Shown here piece by piece: positions 47,508 to 57,212 of a stretch of 62,413 bases of DNA. A program made the translations under genes and the position numbers. Within the stretch, counting starts at the first letter, position 1. Each line of letters starts with the position of its first letter. Origin of the DNA: DALYJJ01 sp031969915 (GTDB taxonomy: Bacteria; Acidobacteriota; Terriglobia; Bryobacterales; Bryobacteraceae); NCBI GenBank assembly GCA_031969915.1, contig DALYJJ010000021.1:1-62413 (forward strand), in the 5' to 3' direction. The notes beneath the pieces are model-generated. The model saw only the letters and a program-made list of their open reading frames with translations. It did no database searches and was not told where the DNA came from.

Positions 47508-48767
47508 TCAACTCCGCGCGAAGTATAGGTTCACCGCCCGTTCCAGGCTTTCGTGGTTCATCTCCGGAACCTCCCCTTCGTACCGCCCGATCGACGTGAG
47601 GATGTTGCAGATGTCGTTCGGATAACAGGCTCGCAGCTCCGTGCGGCCGTCCATCAGGCAGAGGCGGCGCAGGTACTCCGCGCTGTCGTGCTCATATCGA
47701 ACGTTCCGCGCCTGCACGACGCGTTGGAAGATCTGGTCAAACACGGCGGCCTCGACGGGCGGGACTTCGATCTTGTTCTGGATGCGGCGCAGAAACGCTT
47801 CGTCCGCCAGGTCGCTGGGATCGAGGTTGGTGGAGAACACCACCATCAGTTCGAACGGAATCTGGAACTTCACGCCATAGCGCAAGGTCAGGTAATCGAC
47901 ACGGCGGTCGAGCGGAACGATCCAGCGGTTCAACAGGTCGCGCGGCGACATCAACTGCCGCCCGAAGTCGTCGATGATGAAGATGCCGTTGTTGGCCTTC
48001 ATCTGCAGCGGCGCGGCGTAGATGCCGCTCGATTCGTCCAGCCGCAGTTCGAGCATGCTCGGGATCAGTTCGCCGCCCACCACAATGCACGGCCGCTTGC
48101 ACAGACACCACCGCTGGTCCATCTCCGGATCTTCCATCTCGATCTTGGTGTGGACCACCGGATCGTAGAGACTGATGATCTGGTTGTCCACTTCAATGGA
48201 ATACGGAATCAGGATCGCGTCCTGATAGACGCGCAGCATCCGCTCCGCCAGGCTCGTCTTGCCGTTCCCCGACGGACCATAGAGGAAGATCGAGTTCTGC
48301 GAGATCAGCGCCGGCCCCAGTTGGTCGAGCATCCGGTCGGTGACGATAATGTCGGAAAAGGCCTGCCGCAGCACCCGCCGGTCCACCTGCACTTTCGCCG
48401 ACTGCGCTTTCGTCGCCGCCAGGTAGTCCTTCAGCGACACCGGCGCCGCACCCGCGTACTGCGAAATCTGAAAGCGGTCCGAGGCGAGTTGCTTGCCCGC
48501 CTGCGAGAGCACGAACTGATAGTCGTTACCCACCATCCCCTTCACTTCGATCAACTGCTGCGCCCGGAGCTGCCGGAACGCAACGTCGACGATCGATAGC
48601 GAGAGCTTGAGGCTGCGCGACAGTCCGTGCAGACTGCTGAACCCCTCGAGCAGCAGGCGCCGCAGCACCAGGTCGAGGACGATCGACTGCGGTATGCCGA
48701 GCTGCTCCATCGACTGCGGCATGCGGGGCGAGAACGACGTACGGATACCAACCGCCAGCGTAGCCAT
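47508..48767 (-). CDS. AAA ATPase with N-terminal winged-helix-like region
   Basis: 419 residues. The first 120 or so (SIVLDLVLRRLLLEGFSSLH, VDVAFRQLRAQQLIEVKG) look like a winged helix. The AAA core has Walker A GPSGNGKTSLAERML, Walker B GIFIIDDFGRQL, a sensor phrase VVFSTNLDPSDLADEAFLRR and C-terminal helices. It has no membrane segment. It faces the secretin gene across 73 nt, so a role in an envelope machine (Tad or type II/IV-like) is plausible; a stand-alone MoxR-like chaperone is the alternative. Confidence 0.8.
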   Translation of the reverse strand: MATLAVGIRTSFSPRMPQSMEQLGIPQSIVLDLVLRRLLLEGFSSLHGLSRSLKLSLSIVDVAFRQLRAQQLIEVKGMVGNDYQFVLSQAGKQLASDRFQISQYAGAAPVSLKDYLAATKAQSAKVQVDRRVLRQAFSDIIVTDRMLDQLGPALISQNSIFLYGPSGNGKTSLAERMLRVYQDAILIPYSIEVDNQIISLYDPVVHTKIEMEDPEMDQRWCLCKRPCIVVGGELIPSMLELRLDESSGIYAAPLQMKANNGIFIIDDFGRQLMSPRDLLNRWIVPLDRRVDYLTLRYGVKFQIPFELMVVFSTNLDPSDLADEAFLRRIQNKIEVPPVEAAVFDQIFQRVVQARNVRYEHDSAEYLRRLCLMDGRTELRACYPNDICNILTSIGRYEGEVPEMNHESLERAVNLYFARS

Positions 48768-48840
48768 GTCACCCTAACCATCGGCAGTCCCCGCCGTCAG
48801 GTTTAGCCTGCACGTTTCGCCCGCTGGGTCCGTCATCTGT

Positions 48841-50418
48841 ATGTCCATGCGACCAGTGTCTCTGTGCCTGCTGGCGGGTTTCGCCGCCGCGCTCTGTCTG
48901 GGCGGGGAGGACACCCCGAAGGAGATGTTCGACCAGGCCCGCAAGGCCGGGAAGAATGGCGACTTCGTGCGGGCCTACACGCTCGCCGCCCAGGCCCGCG
49001 CGCTCGATCCGGCAAACCCCACCTACACCGCCTTCCACGACGCCGTGCAGCGCAAGGCGCTCCTGGCACTCAAGTCTCTGCCCGGCGCCGCCGATGCCGC
49101 CGATCCCGGCGACGAATTCCTCGGCGCCCTGACCGATTCCGAACTCGAAGAAGCACGCCGCCCCCTGCCCCCGCGCCGGCTCGCCGCCCGCGCCGAGCTC
49201 CGCAGCTTCGACCTCCGCGACACGCCGCGCGTTCTCTGGGAACAGGTCTCGCGCGCCTACGGCCTCGATGTGGTCTTCGACGGAGACTATCCCTCGGGCA
49301 ACCCGATGCGATTCACGATCGACGAGGCCGGGTATCGGGACGCCCTCTGGGCGCTCGAAGCGGCAACCAACTCCTTCCTGGTTCCGGTGAGCGGCAAGCT
49401 GATGCTGGTCGTCAAGGACTCGCCGCAGAAGCGGACCGAAGTGGAACCCACAGGCGCCGCCGTGATCCCCGTCCCCGCGCCGGTGACCGTTCAGGAGGCC
49501 CAGGAGGTCGCCCGCACCGTTCAGCAGGTGATCGAAATCCAACGCCTGATCATCGACTCCTCCCGCCGCCTGGTGCTGGTGCGCGACCGCGTGTCGAAGG
49601 TCCACGCCGCGCGCGATCTGATCGAACAGATGCTGGTCTACGCCGGCCAGCTCTCGATCGAAGTCGAATTCGTTGCCGTGAGCCGCAACTCGAACCTCGA
49701 CTACGGCCTCCGCCTACAGACCCTCTTCCCGCTCGTCAACTTCGGAGAGAAGGGGTACTCGGTCCCGCAAGGCTTCGCTCGTTTCGCCACGTTCGGCGGC
49801 GGACGTTCGTTCCTCGGCCTCGGGATCGCCGACGCCAGCCTCTTTGCCAACTACACCCGCAGCGACGCCGCCACCCTGCTGCGCAACGAGATCCGCACTC
49901 TCGACGGGAAGCCCGCCACGATGCACGTGGGCGACAAGTTCCCCATCCTGACCTCGGGCTTCTTCGGCGGCGACTCCGGCGACGATGCCTTTCGCCCGCC
50001 GCCCACCGTCAACTTCGAAGACCTTGGCGTGGTGATCAAGGTGACGCCCTTCCTCCACGGCGATGAGGACGTGACGCTCGAACTGGAGGCCGAATACAAG
50101 GTCCTCACGGGCCAGGCGTTGAACGGCATTCCGGTGATCGCCAACCGCAAGTTCGCCTCGAGGATACGGCTCAAGCAGGGCGAATGGGGCGTGCTGGCGG
50201 GCCTGCTCACGGAATCGAGCCAGCGCTCCTACAACGGTATCGCCGGCCTCGCCAGCCTGCCCATCATCGGCCCGTTTCTTCGAGAAAACAGCCGGTCGCG
50301 CCAGTACAGCGAGATCCTCGTTCTCCTGAAACCGAAGCTGGTCAGCCTGCCGCCCTCGGAGTCCGTCGCCAAGCCGTTCTGGATCGGCGCCGAGGGCCGG
50401 CTGCGAACCTGGCTCTGA
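48841..50418 (+). CDS. secretin (type II/III secretion or pilus outer-membrane channel)
   Basis: 525 residues with a signal peptide (LCLLAGFAAALCLGG). Residues about 24-60 look like a TPR (PKEMFDQARKAGKNGDFVRA). An N-terminal STN/N0-like domain (FDLRDTPRVLWEQVSRAYG) and an N1-like domain follow. The C-terminal secretin domain has VEFVAVSRNSNLDYGLRL, NEIRTLDGKPATMHVGDKFP and the closing GLLTESSQRS… and YSEILVLLKPKLV. It forms an outer-membrane ring. Start ATG 48841 or 48847. It is a non-standard secretin neighbourhood: the only linked gene is the divergent AAA ATPase. Confidence 0.88.
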   Translation: MSMRPVSLCLLAGFAAALCLGGEDTPKEMFDQARKAGKNGDFVRAYTLAAQARALDPANPTYTAFHDAVQRKALLALKSLPGAADAADPGDEFLGALTDSELEEARRPLPPRRLAARAELRSFDLRDTPRVLWEQVSRAYGLDVVFDGDYPSGNPMRFTIDEAGYRDALWALEAATNSFLVPVSGKLMLVVKDSPQKRTEVEPTGAAVIPVPAPVTVQEAQEVARTVQQVIEIQRLIIDSSRRLVLVRDRVSKVHAARDLIEQMLVYAGQLSIEVEFVAVSRNSNLDYGLRLQTLFPLVNFGEKGYSVPQGFARFATFGGGRSFLGLGIADASLFANYTRSDAATLLRNEIRTLDGKPATMHVGDKFPILTSGFFGGDSGDDAFRPPPTVNFEDLGVVIKVTPFLHGDEDVTLELEAEYKVLTGQALNGIPVIANRKFASRIRLKQGEWGVLAGLLTESSQRSYNGIAGLASLPIIGPFLRENSRSRQYSEILVLLKPKLVSLPPSESVAKPFWIGAEGRLRTWL

Positions 50419-50423
50419 GGGCC

Positions 50424-50429
50424 TACAAT
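50424..50429 (+). promoter_or_regulatory. -10-like hexamer (TACAAT) 6 nt before a TTG start
   Basis: TACAAT ends 6 nt before the TTG at 50436. This spacing would put the transcription start at the start codon, so the small gene could be leaderless. Confidence 0.4.
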
Positions 50430-50435
50430 CGTAGC

Positions 50436-50675
50436 TTGCCCACCACGAACGAGTCCCTCCTCCTGGGCCGCGCGCCCGAGCAGCTTTCCCTTGATGAGCG
50501 CCGCGCCTTCGCCGGTTGGTGGGTGGCGCTGGAACTCTACTCGCCCGCCACGCTCCCGGAGCGCACCATTGCCGCGGCGGCGCCCGGCGCGGCCGCCTGT
50601 CTCAAGCGGCTCCACGATCGCGGCCGCGATCCGAGGAAGTTCGAGCTCACGGTGATTCAACCGCCCTTCCGCTAA
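50436..50675 (+). CDS. small hypothetical protein
   Basis: 79 residues from a TTG at 50436. It reads as a helical acidic-basic mix: ESLLLGRAPEQLSLDERRAF, WWVALELYSPATLPERTIAA, FELTVIQPPFR. No signal peptide or motif. It follows the secretin by 17 nt. Coding status rests on codon periodicity and a plausible protein-like composition; I am not sure it is expressed. Confidence 0.5.
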   Translation: MPTTNESLLLGRAPEQLSLDERRAFAGWWVALELYSPATLPERTIAAAAPGAAACLKRLHDRGRDPRKFELTVIQPPFR

Positions 50676-50768
50676 GAACCGCGCCCAAGCCTCGTCACAA
50701 CTGGTGGGGGCGCGACGGATCCCAAGGCGCCGGCGCGGCCCCGGCGAATCGAATCCGAGAGGCCACCC

Positions 50769-53201
50769 ATGCGCTTATTGCAGGACCTGACCTATGCCGC
50801 CCGCCTGCTCAGACGGGATCCCGGTTTCACCCTCGTCGTCGCGGTTTCCATCGCGCTCGGCATTGCCGTAAATACGACGGTGTTCAGTATTGTTCATGCA
50901 ACGCTGCTGGGCGAACTCCCGGTCCATCAGCCGGGCCGGCTGCTGGCGTTGGACGGGGGCAATTCGATCTCCTGGCCGGACTATCGGGACTACCGTGACC
51001 AGACGGGCGACGTGTTCGAGGGCGTGGCTGGCTACTTCCCGCTCGTTCCCGTGAACCTAAGCGACGGGGGCCGCCCGGAGCGCGTGTGGGGCCAGGCGGG
51101 TACGGGCAACTACTTCCGGGTGGCGGGCAGCCAGCCGGTGCTGGGACGCGCGTTCACGCCGGAGGACGACGAGGCGAAGGGCAAGAGCCCGGTGGTGGTG
51201 CTCAGCCACGGGTTGTGGAAGCGGCGGTTCGGGGGCGATGCGGGCCTCATCGGCCGCAAGATCACGATGAACAATCAGCCGTACACCGTGATCGGCGTGG
51301 CGGCGCCCGGCTTTGCGGGCACCATTCGCGGCTTCGTTCCGGAGTTCTGGGTGCCGCTGTCGATGGTTCACGAACTGCTGCCGGACCTGGGAAAGGTGGA
51401 CCGGGAGCGGCGCAACGCGCAGTGGATCATCACCAACATGCGGCTGAAGGACGGCGTGAGCAAGGAGCAGGCGCTGGCGCGGGTGAACGTGATCAAGAAG
51501 CAGCTCTACGATGCGCACGACAAGCGCGCGCGGCCGTTTGTGCCATCGCGGCTGGAGCCGGCGGGGGGCATGCCGGGTGAGATTCGCGCGCAAACCATCA
51601 CGTTCGTCAGCGTGCTGATGGTGGTGGTGGGCCTGGTGCTGCTGGTGGCGTGCGCGAACGTGGCGAACCTGCTGCTAGCGCGCGCGGCGTCGCGGCAGAA
51701 GGAGATCGGCATTCGCCTGGCGGTGGGCGCGGGGCGCGGGCGGCTGGTGCGGCAATTGTTGACGGAGAGTCTGCTGTTGGCGTTCCTCGGCGCGTTGACG
51801 GGCTTCGGGTTGTCGATGGTGGCGGTGCGGGCGGTGTCGCAACTGGAGTTGCCGCTGCCGTTCCCGATGCAGTGGGACTTCACGCCGAACCCGATGGTGT
51901 TCGGCTACGCGCTGGCGATGACCGTGGTGACGGGCCTGCTGTTCGGCCTGGTTCCGGCACTGCGGGCGACAAAGCCCGACCTGCTGGCGGCGCTCAAGGA
52001 GGACAGCGGGACGATGGGCCGGCTGCGGTCGTTTGGGTTGCGGAACGCACTGGTGGTGGCGCAGGTGGCCTTGTCGCTGGTGCTGCTGATCGGCGCGGGA
52101 TTGTTCCTGCGCAGCCTGCGAAACGCATCGACCATCGACACGGGCTTGAAGCACGCGGGCAACGTACTGCTGATGGCCGTGGATCCAAAGCTACACAAGT
52201 ACACGCAGGCGCAGAGCCAGCAGTTCTTCACGGAGTTGGAGCGGCGATTGGAAGCGACGCCGGGCGTGGCGTCCACCAGCCTGCTGGACGTGGTGCCGCT
52301 GTCGATCGGCGGCAGCTCCATGGACTACCGCTACCGTTCCACGGCGGGCGAGAAGAACATGAACGGGCACGTGTTCAACGTCGGCGCCCGGTACTTCGAA
52401 ACGATGGGCGTGGGGCTGGTGCGCGGGCGCGATTTCGGGCGCGACCTGGTGAGTTCGCGCAAGGTCGCCATCATGAACGAGACCGCGGTGGAGCGGCTGT
52501 TCGGCGGAGAAGACCCGCTGGGCAAGGTCATTGAGCGCGACAAGGAGAAGTATGAGGTCATCGGTGTGGTGAAGAACAGCAAGTCGCGCAGCCTGGGCGA
52601 AGGCGCCGAGGCGATGGTGTATCACTACATCAACCAGGACTTCGGCTCGGTACTCAGTTTCTTCGGGACGGTGATTGCGGTGCGCGCGGAGGGCAGGCCG
52701 GAGTCGCTGATCCCGGCGGTGCGGAACCATATTGCCGCGCTCGATCCCAACATGGCAGTGTTCAACACGGAGACGATGGGCGATCATATCGGCAAAGCGC
52801 TGCTGATTCCGAGGCTGTGCGCGACGATCCTGAGTATCTGCGGCGTGACGGGGCTGGTGCTGGCGACCGTCGGTTTGTACGGCGTACTGAGCTACTCGGT
52901 GCGGCGTCGAACGCGGGAGATCGGCATTCGCATGGCGCTGGGCGCGCCGGCAGGGGGCGTGCTGCGTTCGTTCACTGCCCAGGGGTTGCTGCTGGCGGGC
53001 GGCGGCATGGCGATCGGCCTGACGGTCGCGTTCCTGGTGTCGCGGTTCGCGGCACCGCTGCTCTATGGGGTGGCGCCGGCGGATCCGGTGACGTTCCTCG
53101 GCGTGCCGGGGCTGCTGTTGGCCGTGGCGCTGATCGCGGCGCTGATTCCGGCGCGCCGCGCGGCGAAGACGGAGCCCATACGCGCGCTGCGCTACGAGTA
53201 A
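50769..53201 (+). CDS. ABC transporter permease of the acidobacterial duplicated orphan permease (ADOP) type
   Basis: 810 residues in two MacB/FtsX-like halves. Each half has a MacB-type periplasmic domain and permease helices: LTYAARLLRRDPGFTLVVAV at the start, LVLLVACANVANLLLARAAS with RQKEIGIRLAVGAGR in the first half, and VRRRTREIGIRMALGAPAGG in the second, with the duplicated FtsX helices at each end. No ATP-binding cassette is fused or adjacent. This matches the ADOP family (TIGR03434-like), which is abundant in Acidobacteria. It probably acts in the inner membrane in efflux or lipoprotein or signal transmission; energiser unknown. Confidence 0.93.
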   Translation: MRLLQDLTYAARLLRRDPGFTLVVAVSIALGIAVNTTVFSIVHATLLGELPVHQPGRLLALDGGNSISWPDYRDYRDQTGDVFEGVAGYFPLVPVNLSDGGRPERVWGQAGTGNYFRVAGSQPVLGRAFTPEDDEAKGKSPVVVLSHGLWKRRFGGDAGLIGRKITMNNQPYTVIGVAAPGFAGTIRGFVPEFWVPLSMVHELLPDLGKVDRERRNAQWIITNMRLKDGVSKEQALARVNVIKKQLYDAHDKRARPFVPSRLEPAGGMPGEIRAQTITFVSVLMVVVGLVLLVACANVANLLLARAASRQKEIGIRLAVGAGRGRLVRQLLTESLLLAFLGALTGFGLSMVAVRAVSQLELPLPFPMQWDFTPNPMVFGYALAMTVVTGLLFGLVPALRATKPDLLAALKEDSGTMGRLRSFGLRNALVVAQVALSLVLLIGAGLFLRSLRNASTIDTGLKHAGNVLLMAVDPKLHKYTQAQSQQFFTELERRLEATPGVASTSLLDVVPLSIGGSSMDYRYRSTAGEKNMNGHVFNVGARYFETMGVGLVRGRDFGRDLVSSRKVAIMNETAVERLFGGEDPLGKVIERDKEKYEVIGVVKNSKSRSLGEGAEAMVYHYINQDFGSVLSFFGTVIAVRAEGRPESLIPAVRNHIAALDPNMAVFNTETMGDHIGKALLIPRLCATILSICGVTGLVLATVGLYGVLSYSVRRRTREIGIRMALGAPAGGVLRSFTAQGLLLAGGGMAIGLTVAFLVSRFAAPLLYGVAPADPVTFLGVPGLLLAVALIAALIPARRAAKTEPIRALRYE

Positions 53202-53210
53202 CGTGAGCGC

Positions 53211-54128
53211 TTACGCGAACGTGACGCCGGCTTCCTTGCCGACCTTCAGGATGTAGTTCTTGCCCTCCTCATACTCTTCCGCGGTCTTGAGGTGTTCGAG
53301 CATGAGGGGGGCGGCCTGCGGCAGTTTTGCCAGTTCGGTCAGATAAGCGCGATAGTCCATCTCGCCGCGCCCCGGGATCACCTCGACAAAGTGCACGTTC
53401 ATCTCGGGAATCCAGGCCAGGTCCTTGGCGTGGCAGGAGGTCACCCATTTCCCCAGCTTGGCGAAGCAATCGCGGGTGTAGGCGGCGTTCTCGTAGAAAC
53501 GCTGCGGTGAGTTGATCCCGTTGCAGACGTCGATGTGGACGCCGAACGCGGGGCGGTCGACGGCCTTGATCAGCTTCAGGTAGGCGTCGGCCGTGTCGGG
53601 CAGCGTCCAGCCCATCATCTCAATGGCGAACTTGGTGCGCCTGGGCTTGATCTCGTCGATGAGCTTGCGGCAGTTCTCGACCGTGCCGTCGAAGAACTCT
53701 TTCGAGAAATTCCCCTTGTGCGGGCCGTACCAGACCTTGGGGTTGTAGGAGCCCGCGATGTCCACGCAGCAGCGGGCGGCGACGGCTTCGGCCAGCGCCA
53801 GCCGCTCGGCCACGTAAGCGAGGTTCTTCTTGCGGACTTCCCCGTCCGGGTCCATCATGTTGACCCAGGCCCCGACTTCGGCGATGACGACGTCGGCTTC
53901 TTTGTAGGCTTTCTCGATCGCCTTGCAGCGGTCCGCGTCCACAGCCTTCGCGCTCGGACAATAGGCGGCGCTGTAGCCCAGGCGGCGGTGTTCGCGCGCG
54001 AGCGCCCCGGGGTCGTCGCTCTTCAGGAAGATCGGCCCGCCGAGCCGGATCGGCGTGGACGCCGCGGCCCGGGCCAGCGGTACGGCGGCAAGCGCCGCCA
54101 GAGCGGCACGGCGTGTGAGGGTCGTCAT
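53211..54128 (-). CDS. Tat-exported TIM-barrel protein (sugar-phosphate isomerase/epimerase-like)
   Basis: 305 residues from ATG 54128. The leader TLTRRAALAALAAVPLARA has twin Arg and an Ala-rich hydrophobic core, a Tat signal. The mature protein matches the xylose-isomerase-like TIM barrel (AP_endonuc_2): GPIFLKSDDPGALAREHRRL, VIAEVGAWVN, CVDIAGSYN, FAIEMMGWTLPDT, FGVHIDVCNGINSPQ, CHAKDL and VIPGRGEMDYRAYL, with Glu/Asp/His/Glu metal ligands in the expected order. Family members isomerise or epimerise sugars; the exported form is common in Acidobacteria and Planctomycetes. Substrate unknown. Confidence 0.9.
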   Translation of the reverse strand: MTTLTRRAALAALAAVPLARAAASTPIRLGGPIFLKSDDPGALAREHRRLGYSAAYCPSAKAVDADRCKAIEKAYKEADVVIAEVGAWVNMMDPDGEVRKKNLAYVAERLALAEAVAARCCVDIAGSYNPKVWYGPHKGNFSKEFFDGTVENCRKLIDEIKPRRTKFAIEMMGWTLPDTADAYLKLIKAVDRPAFGVHIDVCNGINSPQRFYENAAYTRDCFAKLGKWVTSCHAKDLAWIPEMNVHFVEVIPGRGEMDYRAYLTELAKLPQAAPLMLEHLKTAEEYEEGKNYILKVGKEAGVTFA

Positions 54129-54135
54129 GAGCCAG

Positions 54136-54141
54136 ATTCTA
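54136..54141 (-). promoter_or_regulatory. -10-like hexamer (TAGAAT) 7 nt before the TIM-barrel start
   Basis: TAGAAT on the minus strand ends 7 nt before the ATG at 54128. No Shine-Dalgarno is visible, so a leaderless transcript is suggested. Confidence 0.4.
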
Positions 54142-54269
54142 TCGCGCCTTCTCCCCCCGCGATCGCCCGTAACATGGGGTGAATCACCCCCGGAACCATC
54201 ACGCCTGGTACCTCCCGGGCGAAACGGAACTGGATTGGAGCGTGGATAGACCGCATAATGTTCAGGTCC

Positions 54270-57212
54270 ATGCGACTCGCCATTGCTTCCCTCGCCCTTG
54301 CGGCCGCTTGCTCGGGGCAGGTGTGCCCGACGATTGACTTCGTCAACGCGCGGAACTTCAACATGCTGACCGGCAGCAATGTGCTGCTCATGGTGGCCCG
54401 AAGGAGCGACGGCGCCTACTCGGGCTTTCCGCACATGAGTTCGGGGAGCTATCGCCGCTACCTGGAAATCCCGAACTTCCAGGACCGTTTCGCGAGCTGC
54501 CTGCCGCTGCCGGCGAGAGGGCAGGCTCCGCTCGACGTACGGACGCCGCGCGGCGCGGCTTCCGGTCCGGCAGCCGTGATTGCCGACGCGGGTAACGGGT
54601 CGACTGTGGGCGCCTGGATCGGACTCGGCGGAACCGTTCTGCAGGTGTATCAGGGGAGCCGGGAAGGCTCGTTCCGCACGCGCACCAATTACACCGTGGG
54701 CCCGGCGCGCCGCGGCGTGCTCGCGGATGACTTCGACCGCGACGGCCCGCCCGATCTCGCCGTGCTCTACACGGCGAATGACGGCCGCGCGAGCGGCATC
54801 GCCTTCCTCAAGGGCAACGGCGACGGGACCTTCGGCGCGCCGGTCAACACCACCTTCGACGCCAACTTTCCCGCCTCGTTCGCCCGGACCGACTTCAACG
54901 GCGACGGGCGCCTGGACCTGGCTGTCGCCGACAACGGCGGCCGCATCTACGTATTCAATGGACGGGGCGACGGCGGCTTTACGGCCGGCCCGGTCTACAC
55001 GCTGGCCGCGGGAAACAACATCACCTCAATCGCCGTCGGCGACGTGAACGGCGACGGCCGCGCAGACCTGGTGGCGGCCACCGGCGCCGGGCGGTTTGCC
55101 GTCCTGGGTGGGAACGCGGATGGGACATTTGCCGCGCCCCGCGACTTCGAGGGGCTCACCCAGCCGCAGTACATCGCGCTCGGCGATTTCAACCGCGACG
55201 GCCGCCCGGATATCGCCCTCTCCTCGCAGACGCAGACCGTGGGCATCGCGCTCAACCGCGGAGACGGGACGTTCGCCGCCCCCGAAGCCTACGTCGCCAA
55301 CTACGACGCCTCCACGCTGCAACTGGTGGACTTCAACCGCGACGGACATCTGGACATCGTGATCGGCGAGGGCAGCGACCAGGCGATGGCGCCCGGCGGC
55401 GATAGCGGCTACTTCATGGTCTTGCTCGGCAACGGCGACGGCACTCTCGCCGCCGCTCCGCTCTCCACGGCCGAGTTTCAGGTAACCCAAGGCGCAGCCG
55501 GCGATTTCAACGGGGACGGGCGGGCGGACGTCGTCGTAGCGGGCTTCAGCGGTAATCTCCAGACCCTGCTCATGGGGGCCAACAATCGCCTGCGCCGAGG
55601 TCCACGACTGCGCATCGACGCGGCCGCAGCGGCTGAGATGGCCACCGGAGACTTCAACGGCGACGGCCGCCTGGATCTCGCGATCGCCGCGGATACCTCA
55701 CGCGCCGTGCTCGTGCTCGCCGGCGACGGACAGGGCGGCTTCTCACAACTGGCGCGCGTCGCCACGCCGCTCACCGCGTTGAGTGTGAGCACGGCGGACT
55801 TCAACGGAGACGGGCGGGCCGACCTCGCCGTTGCCTACCGCGGCGCCCAGCAAACCGATGCGGGCGGCGTGCGCCTGCTGCTGAACCAGGCGGGGAGTTT
55901 CACGTTGGGGCCCGAGGTGCGCGCCGGCTCGCCGTCGCAGGTGGTTGCGGGCGATCTCGACGGCGACGGCCGGGCCGACCTGCTGGTGCTGGAGCGGGGC
56001 CCGTTCGAACCGAACCCGGCCAACCCGGGTGCGCTCCTGTTCCTCGCCGGCCGGGGCAACGGCACGTTCGCCGACCCCGTCACGTATCGCGCGAGCCTGG
56101 GGCCCGCGCGCGTGGTCACCGGCGATCTGAACGGCGACGGGCGAAGGGATCTCATCGTGCTGGGCCGCGGGCCGAGTTTCCGTTTCGAAACCGGGGTCCT
56201 GCTCGGCCTCGCCGGCGGGCGCTTCGGCGCCGCCACGCTGTATCAGTCTTCGTTCGGGCCCGCCGACGCCGTGGTGGCCGACTTCGATGGTGACGGCCGC
56301 GCCGACCTTGTCACCGCTCATTGCTGCGGCGAAACGGACATGACCGTCCGTCCGGGCAACGGCGACGGCACGCTCCAGGGCGAGGTTCACTTCCCCGGCG
56401 GCGGCGATCCGGCCCAAGTCCTGGCCGGAGACCTCAACAACGACGGCCGGCCGGACCTGGTGATCCGCGGCACGGCGGGCGTGTCGACGCTCATCAACAA
56501 CTCCCGGCGGGGCGTCGAGATTGTGAACGCCGCCACCTTCGCCGCGGGCCCGGTGGCACCCGACTCGATCGTCACCGCGCGGGGCTCGCGCCTCGCCACC
56601 GCCACCGCGCAGGCCGAATCCGCCGCCCTGCCCACGGCGCTCGCCGGCACCATCGTCCGCATTCGCGACGCCCGGGGGATCGAACATTCGGCCCCCATGA
56701 GCTATGCCTCGCCGGGCCAGATCAACCTGGTGCTGCCCGCGGCTGTGGCGCCGGGCGCGGGGACCGTGACCGTAACCGCCGGCGACGGGTTCACGCAAAC
56801 GGGAACGGTGGTGGTGGAGCCGCTGGCGCCCTCTATTTTCCAACTGAACGGCGCGGGTCTGACCGCCGCTTGGGCTATCCGCATCCGCCGCGACGGTTCG
56901 CGCACCTATGAGCCTGTCTACGACGTGGCCGGAGGAGCGGTGGTCGCGAAACCGATCGACCTTGGTGAAACCGGCGACCAGATCGTCCTCGAAATCTACG
57001 GCACCGGCCTGCGCGGCGGTTCCGCCGGCGTGCTGGTCCGCATGGGCGGGTCCAGCCTCACGCCCGCCTACGCCGGGCGACAGCCCGATTTTCCCGGGCT
57101 TGATCAGGTCAACATCACCGTCCCCGCTTCGTTTCGGGGGCGCGGCGCGGTGACCCTCACTTTTGAGAGCGAGGGTCGAGTGAGCAATGAGACGACGCTC
57201 ACGTTCCGTTAG
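54270..57212 (+). CDS. exported FG-GAP/VCBS-repeat protein with Solibacter-type C-terminal domain
   Basis: 980 residues from ATG 54270 (ATG 54258 is in frame, but the later Met gives a clean signal peptide, MRLAIASLALAAACSGQ, and a CATAAT sits just upstream). Twelve repeats of the type D-F-N-G-D-G-R-x-D-L occur between about residues 160 and 740, the calcium-binding loops of FG-GAP blades, enough for one or two beta-propellers. The last 230 residues (from VEIVNAATFAAGPVAPDSIV) match the C-terminal domain defined in Solibacter usitatus proteins (TIGR03437-like): GQINLVLPAAVAPG and PSIFQLNG. It is a large surface or secreted protein, probably for adhesion or glycan binding. Confidence 0.93.
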   Translation: MRLAIASLALAAACSGQVCPTIDFVNARNFNMLTGSNVLLMVARRSDGAYSGFPHMSSGSYRRYLEIPNFQDRFASCLPLPARGQAPLDVRTPRGAASGPAAVIADAGNGSTVGAWIGLGGTVLQVYQGSREGSFRTRTNYTVGPARRGVLADDFDRDGPPDLAVLYTANDGRASGIAFLKGNGDGTFGAPVNTTFDANFPASFARTDFNGDGRLDLAVADNGGRIYVFNGRGDGGFTAGPVYTLAAGNNITSIAVGDVNGDGRADLVAATGAGRFAVLGGNADGTFAAPRDFEGLTQPQYIALGDFNRDGRPDIALSSQTQTVGIALNRGDGTFAAPEAYVANYDASTLQLVDFNRDGHLDIVIGEGSDQAMAPGGDSGYFMVLLGNGDGTLAAAPLSTAEFQVTQGAAGDFNGDGRADVVVAGFSGNLQTLLMGANNRLRRGPRLRIDAAAAAEMATGDFNGDGRLDLAIAADTSRAVLVLAGDGQGGFSQLARVATPLTALSVSTADFNGDGRADLAVAYRGAQQTDAGGVRLLLNQAGSFTLGPEVRAGSPSQVVAGDLDGDGRADLLVLERGPFEPNPANPGALLFLAGRGNGTFADPVTYRASLGPARVVTGDLNGDGRRDLIVLGRGPSFRFETGVLLGLAGGRFGAATLYQSSFGPADAVVADFDGDGRADLVTAHCCGETDMTVRPGNGDGTLQGEVHFPGGGDPAQVLAGDLNNDGRPDLVIRGTAGVSTLINNSRRGVEIVNAATFAAGPVAPDSIVTARGSRLATATAQAESAALPTALAGTIVRIRDARGIEHSAPMSYASPGQINLVLPAAVAPGAGTVTVTAGDGFTQTGTVVVEPLAPSIFQLNGAGLTAAWAIRIRRDGSRTYEPVYDVAGGAVVAKPIDLGETGDQIVLEIYGTGLRGGSAGVLVRMGGSSLTPAYAGRQPDFPGLDQVNITVPASFRGRGAVTLTFESEGRVSNETTLTFR

